From assembly GCA_014621425.1 (NCBI GenBank), contig JAANBB010000279.1, positions 1 through 54,114 of the forward strand: 54,114 nucleotides of DNA. The letters are read 5' to 3'. How positions within the stretch are numbered: position 1 is the first letter of the stretch; each line of letters begins with the position of its first letter. The stretch is from Cylindrodendrum hubeiense. Lineage: Eukaryota; Ascomycota; Sordariomycetes; Hypocreales; Nectriaceae. Below, piece by piece: positions 10,520-24,000 of this stretch. Made by a program: the position numbers and the translations under genes. The notes beneath the pieces are model-generated. The model searched no databases. It was not told the origin of the DNA and saw only the letters and a list, made by a program, of their open reading frames with translations.

Positions 10520-11571
10520 ATGCTATCACGGTTCTCCGTCTTCTTCCCCTTGGTATTATCCTTGGTGGCCTTTATTCTCACCATCCTATGCCTGTTTGCA
10601 GGCCAAAAAGAGGGCTTCATGGAGGACTACGCCATTGCTAGGGTAAATCAGTCCCGCCTCAAAGCCATGCTCCAATGCTGACCAGTCAGGTAAATACATC
10701 AATGCTAGGACACAACATCCTCGACACCTCGAGCGATTCTTCCAGCGATGACGACGACAACGACGGAGGCCTCTTGGACACTCTCGGCGACAAGCTGGAC
10801 GACATCAAGGACGAGATCACGGACACAATCAACGACATCACCGGCGAAATCGCAGACCAGCTAGCCGATGCCCTGGGAATTCACGAGTGGTACTCCATCC
10901 ACGTCATGGACGCTTGCGAGGGGTATTTCAAACCAAACGCTACGTCACCCGGCGCTGGCCTCAACGTCACTGGCTGCACCCAATCCCCCCCTGCTAGTAA
11001 GGCCCCATCTACTTGTCCTGCATACTCCCCATGCATTTTGCCCGGATCCGTGATAAGCTAACCATGTGATACAGAGCGCTTCGATTTAAACAAGATGATC
11101 AACAAAGAGCTTAGCGTCGGTCCGCTCGATATCACTCTGGACGACCTCAACTGGCCGGACAGCATCGACGACGCCATCAACACCCTCAACTCGGCCCTCC
11201 TGGCCCTCTTCATCTTCTATGTCCTCGGCGTCGGCTTCTCTGGCCTAGCCATGCTTGCTTGCGTCGCAGGCTTCTTCCTCGCCGGGCGTCGCAGCGTCAC
11301 CATCGGCAACCTGACACTTGCCGCCCTTGCAGCTACGAGCATCACCGTCGGCAGCATCATCGGTACCGTAGCGGCCCACAAGGGCGCCGACAAGATCAAC
11401 GACCTCGGCGAGGACATCGGCCTCTCAGCTTCCATCGGCTCCAAATTCATCGCCCTCACTTGGGTTTCCTCTGCGTTCATGATTGCCGCCGCCGTGTACT
11501 GGACCGCGCAGATTTGCCTGATGAGGCGAGATAAGAAGCGCGAATGGAAGCATCGCAAGGGAAGCTACTAA
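10520..11571 (+). CDS. SUR7/PalI-family integral membrane protein (308 aa)
   Basis: Three exons, 10520-10642, 10690-10996 and 11075-11571, giving 308 aa. The N-terminus is a membrane segment (FPLVLSLVAFILTILCLFAG). After it comes a long extracytoplasmic loop with an Asp/Ser-rich patch, the stretch WYSIHVMDACEGYF and a second Cys (NVTGC), the usual layout of SUR7 loops. Three more hydrophobic segments lie in exon 3 (near LLALFIFYVLGVGFSGLAML, LTLAALAATSITVGSIIGTV and WVSSAFMIAAAVYW), and the protein ends with a short basic tail. That gives four membrane spans, as expected for SUR7/PalI proteins of the cell cortex (eisosome-associated domains) or ambient pH sensing. Which of these roles applies is not decidable here. 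Splice sites are canonical (GTAAAT..TCAG, GTAAGG..ACAG). Confidence 0.85.
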
Positions 11572-12545
11572 AATACATCCGGTACGGTTCTGTGACGATT
11601 CTCTTTGAATGATGACGGCTAGATTTGGTTTGGGGGACCTGGGCAGCGAATGCAAAATTGAAAACAGGGGACCGCGGTGCACACATGATACCAGAGTGTT
11701 CTAGATGCGTTTCAGGGACATCTTGTCCCGAGACTGGGTTTCCTCGTTTATCACACGAAACATGCGATATGGATACATATATCGATTAATATAACTAGGC
11801 TTGTTTGAGGTAGCCGGTCTATCTCAACCTCATACAATAATTCTGACCCTCACCTTAATGTGCGAGACGTATGAATCACGTCTCGGTCTGTTGTGCATCC
11901 ACACTCTAGCTGTCACACGGAGATCGTCAGTGCTTCCTGTTTCTGCAGGATCTAATCCCTCTTGGCCAGCGACGACTCACTGTGTCATTATTCGGTGGTT
12001 GCCCAATGAGGATATCAGAGCCGGGATAGCTGGGTTGACTCCCTGCTCAACTTCGGCCTGACAGAGACAGTATGCGACGTACGAAGCCTCGGTCGCTCAA
12101 CGTAGGCCGACACAAATCCTCTAAGACGGTGTGAAACTCACTTTGGATGGAGAAGTCAGCCGATACATCGGTTCATTTCCCAAAATGGGAATGCTGGCAT
12201 CGCTCAACTTCGCCCTAGTACATCGTCACAAAGATGCTCAATACACATGTGATTCATCGTCTTCCTCCACGTCTAGCGGATAGATGAGCAGACATCGAAC
12301 ATGCGTAAAATATGCCACTGGTCATTTCGAGTCCAATGCCTGCAATAACTCGACCATACACCTCGGGCTAAATACTAAAGGCCTCCAGTTCACAATACAA
12401 AAATACTCCTGTCATTACCCATCCCCTTTATAAATCAATGTATTAACGCCTGTTGTGCTTCAAACGCCGCAAAGTCATCGCCCAGGCCTGACCTGGAGGC
12501 TTGTGGAAATTGTTCGAGATGGATACCAAAACGTAAGGAAGGATT
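11572..12545. other. Convergent intergenic region between SUR7-family and MFS genes
   Basis: About 970 nt between two 3' ends. It is relatively AT-rich with no supported frame and should contain both 3' UTRs. I see no repeat or mobile element. Confidence 0.5.
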
Positions 12546-14528
12546 TTAAACAGAAGTGGTGTCGCGTGTAACGTCAGTCATCTCGGTTCCTGAATCACTA
12601 CCTCGACGGGATGGGAGGTCATCCTTTTGCGAAGCCGTAAGTCTCTCGAGCGGAGCAGGGTGGCGTTCTAGAGTGAAAAGGGCGAAGACCACCATGACGG
12701 CGCAAACCAGCATCATGATTTTTATTTCTTCCGCAAAAGCACCTGCATAAACATGTCTTATCAGGTCCTGGAGATCCAGTGGAAGGTGAAGGCTTGAGAG
12801 TGGTGAACGGTGGAGATCTTGGAGTTGCTCCGGGGTCAAGTGCTCCCCCAGATACTCATTGACGTGGGCATTGAATATGACCGTGCATATTGATAGTCCA
12901 ATGCAGCCGCCCAGTACTCGGGCTTGTGAAACTGCCCCTTGAGCAGAGGCTAGTTCACTGCGCTCTGCAGCTAGGATGCTTGTCATGATGGTCGCGGCAG
13001 AGAAGGAAAGGCCAACTCCCAATCCGAAAATAACTTGAAAGCCATATTGGGCTTTGACGCTGGCGTCGGGACCCGATAACATCGACATGAAGCCGACTCC
13101 GATGAGCTGTAGACAAGACGCCCCAAATAGAGTGATGGAAGTGTTGTTTTTCTTGCTGGATATCGCACCGCCTAAAAACGAGCCGATCGCGCAGGCGCCT
13201 AGCAAAGGGAGGATGTGTAACCCAGCCATGAGAACGCCCTCTCGATTGACAATTTGAAACCGTTCCGGGATGATAATCGAAAGGGAAATGTAAGGGAACC
13301 CCGTGAACATAGTCACCCTAAAGCTATGTTAGTAGGGATCATTAAAGGGCTAAAGATGGACTCACAGAAGTCCTGACGAATAGACCCGGCGAAGCATTAG
13401 CCGAATGGGGAAAATTGGTTCGATGCGACGATACTCCTTCGTCTCAAGAAGTACCTCCCACCAAACAAACACTACCCAGCTCATTCCAGAGATGACAAGA
13501 GCTGAGATAATTTCTGGGCTTTTCCATTCAAACGTTTGCGATCCTGCTTGTTGAACGGCAAAGACGAGGAATCCAGAGCTGCTCAACAGCGTTGCACTAC
13601 CAATAAAGTCGATGCTTGTGAATGCCTTCCAGGAAAAGAAGTGGGCGACGTCCTCTTGGGGCCAAAAGTTCGTTATGCACAAAATCGTCACTAAACCAAA
13701 AGGAACGCTACACAGATTAGCCTTGAGTATTACCTAGGACCAGATACATACTTGATGTTGAACAGCCATCTCCAGTCAGAGAGCTGAGAGATGGCACCAC
13801 CGATGATCGGCCCAAGAACGAATGCAACCGCGAGAGTAGCGCCGACCATGGCTCCGATTAAGCTGGGTCGGTGGGATGGTCCAACCTCGACTAGGCCGAT
13901 CTGTGTCAGACTGTACAAACCGGAAGCTCCCATTCCTTGGAAAGCTCGGCAGACGATCCTGTCTATTGTCAGTCGGGTTCTGTGCGCAAGGACACTATAC
14001 ACACAGGGCTGTCATGCTAGTTGCTGACCCGCACCCTTGTGAAAAGGCCACGAAGAATACCCATGATATTACAAGCATGTTTCGCCTTCCGTAAATGTCG
14101 CTGAGCTTCGAAATACAAACAGCGAACCCTGTGATGCTTGTCAGATACCTTTCGTATCGCCGCAATCGATCTTGGATTATACCCATGTATGTCAGAAGAT
14201 ACGCGAGGACGATCCATGGCGCGTTGACGAAGTCATTCAGGTCTTGTGAGACGGTGACGAGCGATGTTGACACGATCGAGGTATCGAGACTGGAGAATAG
14301 AAGCCCCGTGAGCAAACTAGAAGACGTCAGCACCGACTCAGTCGTTCTGGGAGACTTTGGTTCGCACGATAACACGAGCACCACCTGCCGTGGCCCCGTA
14401 ACAGAATGCTTATGTATCCCAGAGATGGCCGTTGAAGGGCGGCCATCCCCGTTTCCCTCTTCCAGGGTCGCCATCTGACCAAGAGAGGGATTGGGGTAGG
14501 GAAGCGACAACGGATAGTCATTTGCCAT
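12546..14528 (-). CDS. MFS drug:H+ antiporter, DHA2-type (579 aa)
   Basis: Six exons on the minus strand: 14528-14368, 14316-14183, 14128-14005, 13958-13752, 13707-13366, 13317-12546. Introns are 44-54 nt; two have lengths divisible by three and can be read through, but splicing restores the family sequence. After about 50 cytoplasmic residues comes the first membrane span (VVLVLSLLTGLLFSSLDTSI), then motif A of the MFS (KLSDIYGRRNML) and motif C of antiporters (VLGPIIGGAISQL), typical of 14-span DHA2 multidrug and metabolite exporters. The ATG at 14528 was chosen over an upstream in-frame Met at 14687, which would add a low-complexity segment. It is the gene nearest to the polyketide synthase on the left and divergently oriented, so export of that product is a reasonable inference but not shown. 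Confidence 0.88.
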
Positions 14529-17500
14529 TCTTGCCTCTGGTGTCGAAAACGGTTGAGAAATTTGGTGTCGACAGATGCAAGCTGTGAGCGGAAAACGATC
14601 AGGTTGGTGTATCAGAACTGAAGGAGAGTGGATGGTGTTTGTTTGTTCAGGTCGAGAGGTCTGTTTGGTGCTTTGTTTTTGTGGCAAGGCATGCGGCAGG
14701 TGCTGCTCTTCGGGCAGTTTGATCGGGCAACGGCAGGCTCGGTAGAGAAGCGACGATAATATGCAACTTCGACCTTGGTTCGAATAAACATCGGCCTGAA
14801 ATGAATGAGCAAAGTAGAACTGGGTGTCGTCTTTTGATATCAGATCCGAGGTTTTTGACGGAGTCGATAGGCACGAAAACCCTCACCTTTACCGCAGACA
14901 TCGTTTCTTTGAGACAGACTACCGTAGAAGGCAGTTGGACCTTCTTTGTTGGCGCAGGCGACGGATTGAATATGTATTTGAGACATACGGTCCTCGCGGT
15001 TGCACCATGGCGAGCGAACGGCCATTCAGCTGCATGCACCTCGAACCTCGTCTAGAGAAGTAGCCAGATATCCTAGGCAAGATGAGATCTTTTCTAACAG
15101 TGATACAGGGAAAGAGGCAATGGCTATGACGGGTGTTGTATAACCTAAGACATCGCCATTGCTAGAGACAGGGTTGTCTGGATCCAAGACGCGTGTAACC
15201 AGTCCATATATGGAATAGTTGCGGAGTGAACCAGTTCGCCTATTTCCTGGAACTTTCATCATGTTATTTGCCATTATGGAAAGTTTGGCCTGGATTGTTT
15301 TGCGAGCACGAGTTAGAGCATTGTCCGTGAACACAGTCGGACAGCCCGCCGGCTCATGCCTTCCGGGGGAGGCGACCAAGCCTCGGCAAGACTGCGAGAA
15401 GCCGCGTGTGTTATGGTGGCACATGGCTCAGCTCCAGACTCCGGCTTTGTAAGAAGTGTTCCTTGCACAGGCCGTATCGCACTGCCATTCTTGTCATCGC
15501 GTGAGGCAAATCCGGACATCGGGAACCTTTGCGGGCCGTCTCCGCGTGGAGTATTTCTTTGTTGCGGTCGACTGAAGCTGGCTGTGATAGGTCATAGAAT
15601 CTGGTTCTGATACGTGGGTTCCAACACGAGCGCCACCAAGCTTTGTTGAGTAGGGTTGGCTGGCCAAGCGGTACGAACTTCTGTCGGTTGGTGTAGGCCT
15701 CCTGCCAAGCCCACGCTCTAGGCTTTGCGTAGCGAGCGAACGAGTTACGAAAGGGTGGATGACCAGAGGGTAGCAATCCGAACCGCTTGCCTCATCACAG
15801 GGGAATGTGTGGCAGAGTACGACCACGATGGCACCTTGACCCTTACAGGTGTGGCCTCGCGTCACCTTGTGTAACTGCGTTCTGCCACGCTCGCCACATG
15901 CTGCATTGTTGATCGCGAGGCCGACTTCATAGGCACAACGTGCAGAGCCAGCGGTTTAACACTGGGTGGTGAATTCGGGGTGGCGAGGACCTAGGTCTCA
16001 CTATGTTGATGAGAGGTGGTATTCGGATTCACAGAGTCGCGGCGTGAGTCGTGGACAATCTGGTCACGTGGGTCCCAAGACCTCACCTCTAGACCTCATT
16101 GCCACTACACACAGGATGTTTGACCCTGTGCACACAAATTACGCATGCCTGTTCGAGAGGACGTTTACTGCGTTCAATTCCCATTGACTCCTCCGGCATC
16201 AGCTAGATGCGGCTCAAGAGGTTGTTCGTGTATAGTCGGGGACTCGTGGTCTGTCAGTAATGGAATCGACATTCGGCACTTCAGCTTGCAACGTCCCATC
16301 CCGCGTATCGTGCGTTGAGAAATTGTGCAAACAGGCCCCGGACTTGAGATCCAATTGGGTCATCGCCGAAGGAGCACTCCAGTCACCATCAACCCGAACC
16401 CAGCTCAGAACGAAGCTCGATTCGTGGACCTCGAGCCTTGAATCGGCACTCCAAACCTCCCAGATGCGGCTTTTTATGCTCGGCCATGGATCCATTCGGG
16501 TATCATTTGGGATGTTTCCATGAAGCCCCGCGCCCAGCCACGCTATCGACAATATGCACCTATCCGCAGGACCTCCAGGGATGCAGGATCCTAGGTGGTG
16601 TCATTTCCGATCAGCCCTGACCGCTTCTTATTCCACGCAGCACTGAAAGTGACTTGGCAAGCCTTTGTTGTCGTGTTAAGGCAGATTCCGTCTTCTAAGC
16701 TCGAGTGCCTCTGAGCTACATGATCGAATTGCACTGCCCCGTGAACTAGTTACACTCTATGTGGCGACAATGACCTGATCTAACTTCGAAGACTCGGCTC
16801 ATGTTCCAGTTTCGAGGCTGTTGTCCGTGCTTGGTGAAGGAACAAAGACTTCTGCAACAACCCGGTGTCGAAGGGGCCACTCGTCGCGTTTGACGGCAAA
16901 CACAATATGATAGCTGCACCTCGATTTATTGCGATCAAAATTTTCAAGTGATCCTTAATGGTTGAAGATCTGAGCGGAGTATGTTACCTGTTGCCTCAGA
17001 GTCACGCTCTCTGTACTGCCATATTCCTTTCCAGTTATCTCGCTCAGGATACCACGCCACAATTCAGCCATTGTTGCGTGTTCGAACCTCTCTGCCCATG
17101 TCTCGCAGTTGGCGGGTATTTGATCCTCGCTGAGCCCGGGTTGCGACCAAACTAGCAAACAACACTACCGTATTTGTGATCTTAGAAAGCTCGAGGCCCC
17201 TGAAAGAACACACCATTGTCGCTGATCATGCTAAAGCCTTCCCATATTTCCCTTGCATTATTGGACCACCTACCTCTCAATATCAGCTTGAGGCGTCGAT
17301 ACGAAATACATGCCAAGTGGCCTCCTCGATGAATTATGCAATAAGCACCGCCTTTTGAACGAACCCACTTCATCTATCTCAAACAGAATCCTTTAGGTAG
17401 CTTGCCCCAGTTCTCCGCTGAGTTCTTGGTACTCACTAAATATGCTCAGGCTGAAGGAGAGACGTCAGGTCCAGTTGACACATGCCAGTGATCAAAGAAG

Positions 17501-18008
17501 CCTAGGCAGACAAGGTAGCTCAGAGAGTCGACAACTCATATCGCACGTGGCTGTGTGTCCGGCTCTGAGCTTGTTGTGCATGGAAAAACAATGCGCAGTC
17601 AAACACCCAAACCTGTCGGAGGTGTTTCGACGACGTAGTTGGAAGACTGTGATTCAATGCCACTGCCACACTTCACCTCTCTTCCTATCCATTGCCCCTA
17701 CATAAAGCCCACTATTCCTTGCCAGTGAATCAGAGACAAAGCTTTCGGCTACAGCTAACCCATATCTGCCAGCTGCCACTCTCTAATCCACTCGCCTGCC
17801 GGACCGTTGGCCAGGCCAACAAATCATTCACTCCGCGTTGCCAGCCAACTTGTTCGTGATTCACTTCATCACGGAGCCACGTTTAGTCGCAAACAAAAGC
17901 CACTCAGTTCTTCTTCTCTTTAACCTTCCATACTCATCCTCACTTCGTCATTTGCTTTGACTGGTCACGATACAACTTATTCTCGAGGCACTTCGTGCAA
18001 CCAACACC
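14529..18008. other. Long intergenic region between the MFS and PKS genes
   Basis: Nearly 3.5 kb with no gene I can support. Frames up to 132 codons exist on both strands, but none shows a family motif or joins into a longer product by plausible introns. Minus-strand frames at 16955-17158 and 17182-17373 look the most protein-like, but I could not join or identify them. The last 300 nt have a CATAAA element at 17701-17706 and then a long CT-rich leader before the PKS ATG, fitting its promoter and 5' UTR. A decayed cluster gene may have stood here. Confidence 0.45.
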
Positions 18009-21000
18009 ATGGATGACATCGCTGTCATCGGCATTGGCCTGCGGTTCCCGGGGAATGCCACTTCTCCCGAGGAGCTATGGAAAGTCCTTGAGCGTGGAGA
18101 ATCCCAGTGGTCAGAGTTTCCAAAAGACCGTCTCAACATCGATGGTTACTATCACCCCGGTGGCGATCGACAAGGCAGCGTATGTTCAAGATTTCCCTGG
18201 TATACGCCGTCTTTCTAACCATTTGTCAGATCTCATTCCGTGGCGGCCACTTCATCAAGGGTGACTTTGCTTCATTTGACGCTCCGGTAGGTTCAGGTTT
18301 CCAGATATACCCGCTAGACCCCATTGCCTGATTGCCTTTCTCTAGTTCTTCTCAGTTGCGACAGAGGATGCCAAGGCAATCGATCCTCAACAGAGAATCC
18401 TCCTCGAAACTTCGTATGAAGCTCTTGAAAACGGTAATACTTCTCACTTACATCCACAAGGACGAGGCTGATATTGGAACCACAGCGGGAATTCGCAAGG
18501 AAGACATTGATGGAAGCGATACTGCCGTCTATGTTGGGTCCTTCGTAAAAGGTGGAGTCACTTCTTCTTACTATGAGCACCAACTAACGTCTCAGATTAT
18601 GAACAAGTCTGCCTCCGTGATCCCGACTGGCAACCCCAGTATGCTGCTACCGGGAACGGCACTGCCATCATGTCGAACCGCATTTCCTACTTTTTCAACC
18701 TGCATGGCCCAAGCATTACCATTGACACTGGGTGCAGTGGCAGTCTGGTTTCCGTCCACCTTGCTGCCCAAAGTCTTCGATCTGGCGAAACTTCCCTTGT
18801 GAGTACTAATATGACGTACGTCTTAATCAACGCTAACAACCATCAGGCAATTGCAGCTGGTGCGGGAATGATTCTTACACCAAATACAATCATGCCAATG
18901 ACTGCATTGAACTTTCTCAGTCCTGATGGAAAGTGCTTCACGTTCGATTCTCGTGCCAATGGGTACGGAAGAGGCGAAGGCATTGGAGTTGTCATTCTCA
19001 AGCGTCTTTCTGATGCCATTCGGGACAATGACAACATCCGTGCAATCATTAGAGGCACTAAAGTAAATCAGGACGGACACACGACTGGTACGCTGCATCA
19101 CGCTCTCATCCTCTATCTGACTAACATTTTACAGGCATCACACTTCCAAGCAAGGAAGCCCAAGTTGCAAACATTCGTTCAGTTTACGAATCGGCCGGGC
19201 TAGACTTCAATCAGACCGCTTACGTGGAATGCCACGGGACTGGCACTCAGGCCGGCGATTGGCGCGAGCTCAAGGCCGTCTCCGAATCCTTAGGTTCTGA
19301 GCGTGCTGTTGATAACCCAATTGTTGTCGGCTCAGTAAAACCGAACATTGGTCATCTTGAGGGTGCCGCTGGCGTTGCTGGCTTGATCAAGGGTGTTCTC
19401 ACTTTGGAGCACGGGAAGATCCCGCCCAACATCAATTTCAAGAAGGGGAATCCCGATATCGACTTTGAGAAGTGGAGAGTCAAGGTATGAGGACTGGTAA
19501 TTTTGCACGGGCGCTGGCTAATACTGTCAAGGTTCCCAAGGAAATGCTCGACTGGCCGCTTCCTGGTCTGCGGCGTATCAGTGTCAATTGCTTCGGTTTT
19601 GGGGGCACCAACGCCCACGTCATTTTGGACGAAGCGCCCCAATACATGTCTGCTCGCGGCTTAAAGGGCAATCACAACTCCATTGAAACCAAGAACCTGA
19701 ACAAAGACTTCGATCTCATCTCTGACCAAGATGTTTCCAATGGAGACTACACACCATCCACTGAACATCAGCTCTTCGTCTTTTCATCTCACGAAAAAGC
19801 GGGCGTCCGACGGGTCATGGAGTCTCATATTCCATACTTGGAATCAAAACAAAAAGATTCAGCAACCCCGCCGGACTTCCTTCGAGATTATGCGTATACG
19901 CTTGGCGCACGTCGGTCTAGCCTTGAGTGGAAGCACGCCGTTATCGCCAAGTCTTCTGATGATCTCCTTTCCCAACTCCAATGTTCCTCTGAAGCTGGAT
20001 TCAGTCGAAACTCCAAGGGCAAGCAACCCAAGATTTGCTTCGTCTTTTCGGGACAAGGCGCCCAGTTTGCACAGATGGGCAAAGATCTGATGTCTTTCTC
20101 AGTCTTCCGCGACAGTTTGACCTCGGCCTCTAATTACATGAAGGACATTCTTGGCAGCCCCTTTGATATTTTGGCGGAGATGTTGAAGGGCCGCAGCGAC
20201 TCGCGTATTTCCGACCCAGAGATTTCTCAACCAGCAACTACCGCCTTGCAGGTTGCACTTATCACCTTGCTCAGATCCTTCTCCATCACTCCCGAGTTTG
20301 TCATTGGCCATTCCTCCGGTGAGGTTGCCGCTGCAGTCGCATCTGGCGCCATCTCGAGAGAGACTGCATGGGAGGTTGCTTACTACCGTGGTCTCGCTGC
20401 TTCCACCATTCGTCAGAAGGGAGGGTGCGAGGGTGCCATGATAGTCGCGGGTCTCTCTCTCAGTAAGGCTGAAGCTTATGTCAAGCAGAGCTCTCAGCCT
20501 CTCGAGATTTCCTGCATCAACAGCCCACGTTCCGTTACATTTTCTTGTACCGCTGAGGCTGTTGACACTGTTATGCTTGAGCTATCCCGAAAGAAGATTT
20601 TCTCCCGCCGTCTCCCAGTTTCCACCGCCTACCATTCTTCTCAGATGAAGCTTGTGGAAGAAGACTACAAAGATGCGATTGCCAGCATCACCACTTGCAA
20701 ACTCCCCACTGCGACCATGTTCTCGTCCGTCACCGGTGCGCCCGTGGAGAAGACTGACCTGGATAAAAATTACTGGGCCAGCAACATGGTGTCGCCTGTT
20801 CAGTACATGAGCGCGGTGAAATCCATGATGAGTCTTCCAGCCGAAGTGCGGCCTGACATGATCATTGAACTGAGTCCTAGCGCAGCTCTCAGGTCACCGA
20901 CTCTAGACAATCTCACGGATACTGGGTTGCCTGATGTGCCGACCTACTGTTCCATCCTCGAACGCAATTGTCACGGAGCCTCGTCCACATTAGAGACAAT

Positions 21001-24000
21001 CAGCAAGCTGTGGGCTCGAGGTTATCCTATCAACATGAAGAATGTTGTGACACGGATCTCCGACCAATGTCCACCCAAGTGCCTGGCTGATCTTCCTCCG
21101 TATCCCTGGAACCACAACAAGTCGTATTGGCACGAATCTCATCTCGGTCGGGCGAATCGCTTCAGGGAGTTTCCTCGACAAGATCTAATCGGCGCACCTA
21201 CTGCCGATGCCATCTCCTTTGAACCCCGGTGGCGTGGGTTTTTCCGCGTCTCGGAGAATCCATGGCTTCAGGACCACCAGGTTCAGAAGACAATCGTCTA
21301 CCCTGCTGCGGGAATGGTGGCCATGGCCCTCCAGGGAGCGACTCAGTTGGCCAAGGACAAGACTGGCCTGCTGGGTTACGAAATCACCAACATGCGAATC
21401 GACAAGGCAATGGTCATTCCTACTTCTGCTCACGGCTTGGAGATGGCGATGAATTTCAAGCAATGCTCTCAAGCCGGGCGTTCCTTTGAATTCACCATCT
21501 ACTCGAAACAACTTGATGGGCCCTGGGAACAGAATGCCACCGGCTCGATACAAGTTCGATACAATCATGACTTGATGACAAGCTTCAGCCAGCACGGTGC
21601 TCGATTCAAGTCACTCAAAGAAACTTGCACTAACGCGATTGTTCCTAGGCAGCTGTACGAACATCTCGACATTGTTGGCATGAACTATGGCACCCTGTTC
21701 CAGAACATCAGTGAGATTTCCACAGGAAACAACGCTTGCATCAGCAAGGTTCGGATTCCTGACACCAAGTCCAAAATGCCTGCCAAGTTTGAGTATCCGC
21801 ATCTGATTCACCCTGCCACCCTCGATTCTATGTTTCAGAGTCTATTTGCAATTGACAATGAGCCAATGGTGCCAACCTTCATCGGCAGCCTCTTTGTCTC
21901 AGCTGATATTTCGACCGAAATTGGCACAGAGTTCATCGGCTACGCTACTGCCAGCCGAGTAGGTATTCGCGATGCGGATGCCAACATTGTCATGACTCAA
22001 GGTGGCTGGGAGCGCCCATCCATCATCATCGACGGGCTTCATTTCACAGGCTTGTCTGACCCATCTCTGGGAGCCAATGGCTTCCTGCCAAACCATCGCA
22101 ACCTGTGTACTGAAGTTGTCTGGGCGGAAGACGTCGCATCCGCAGATTTCAAAACCCTCGAAGAACTGGTTGACTTGTTGGCACACAAATATCCTGGTCT
22201 TTCCATCCTCCAGATTGGGGGGAGCTCACTCCTTGCTAAACAAATTCTTCAGAAGCTGGCATTCACCGGAAATCAAACTCCACGCCTCGCAAGATACACT
22301 GTTGCAAAAAGTGGCGACAGTCAGTCCACATTGGAGATCCTTTCTCATGTCAAAGACACAGGTTTAGAGTCGTTTGTCGAGCTGAGGCCAGTAGATGGTT
22401 CTGAGCCTTTACCGGACTATCACCTGGTCCTCCTTTGCAACAACGTTTTGAATGTTTCTGACCTACTAAAGCACCTCAAACCGGGCGGTTTTCTTCTTGA
22501 AGAGGGCCATGACTGCACGGGGCGAAAAGTCAGTGACTGGGAAGACGGCAAAAAGGAGTTTAATGTCTACCAACAAATTCTCCGACAAGATACCGTCGCT
22601 TTGGACGTCATCATGGTGTTGCCCAGTGATCCCCACCCGCTCGCGACCACACTTGCTGAGAATCTCACCCGCTGCATACAGAATTTCGCATTTCATTCTA
22701 CAGAGACGATGAGAGAAAATCAAGTTTTGGGTAATATTGAGAGGATCAAGGGCAAATTGGTTCTGTCTCTCCTTGACTTTGCCAACACACCTGAGCCTCT
22801 TCCCTTTGTCTCCGACTGGACGGAGGCCAAATTCAACATGTTCCATGCTTTGCAAAAGTCTGCAAAAGGCATTATCTGGGTCACCCATGCTGCCCATATG
22901 AAGCCATATCACCCAGCCGGTGCTCCAATGGTTGCTTTGGCCAGAACACTCATGTCAGAGGATCCGCTCAAGACAATTATGACATTCGATCTAGGCGCCC
23001 ACGCAGTCCCCAACCACATGCTTGCGGGCACTATTTCCGGTGTTATGGTCAGAGAATTCATGCACAATCAAGGGGCTACCCCTCAGGAGTTGGAGTATGC
23101 TGAAGAAGACGGAAAACTATTTATTCCTCGTCTAGTTCCCGTCAACGCTCTCAACAAATTGATCGATGAAGAAAACTCTCCGGACATCCAAAGCCAGAAT
23201 TTCTACAAGAACAAATCCCTCAAGCTGCAGGTTTCTAGCCCTGGACTTGATGGTAATCTGCTGTTCTCCACGGTCTGTGATTCGGCCCCCAGCCATAACG
23301 AGGTTGAAATCATCTTCGAACGCGCCACAGTTAATCATGCTGATTTGGATATTGTCATGGGGCGAAGTATCGATTCTGAGGTTGGCATGGACATCATTGG
23401 TCGTGTTGGCCGAATCGGAGCCAATGTTTCCAGCTTTGTGCCAGGTGATTGCGTTGCGGCATTGGTCTTGAATGGCGCCATCAGGAACAGGACGAACGTT
23501 GACTGCCAACTTGTCAGAAAGCTGGCATCAAATCTCCCTCTCAGCCAATCAATCAGCGCCTATCACTCTCTGCACAGAGTTGGAAGGCTCGGGTGTGGAA
23601 AGACTGTTCTTGTTCATGCTGGAGCAAGTTCTTATGGCCTGTGTGCATGGCAAGTTGCTTGTCGACTTGGTGCGAAAGTCATTACCACCATCATGGGGCC
23701 GAGTCTTGGGCAGCAGCGATGTCTTCTTGAACGCAGTGGCTTCGACACTGGTCTTATTCTAGAGGCTGACTCGGATAACTTTGTCAGAGCTGTCAAGGAC
23801 TTGACTTGTGGAAAGGGCGTCGACATGGTCTACAACGCGACTCAGCAGCACATTGAGGCCAATTTCTCCTGTGTTCGCAAGGGTGAGTAGTATGCTCTTT
23901 TATTTTGGCTCTGCTAACTTTTTCAGGTGGGACTATCGTTCAATTCGAGAACAAATCTCCATGTCCGCCGACGGTTCGGCTGCCCTCGATCTCGGTTTCC

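Noticed and set aside
14317..14367. Possible coding read-through in the first part of the MFS gene
   Set aside because: The 51-nt segment has no stop in frame, but removing it as a GT..AG intron restores the normal first membrane span. The same reasoning applies to 14129-14182.
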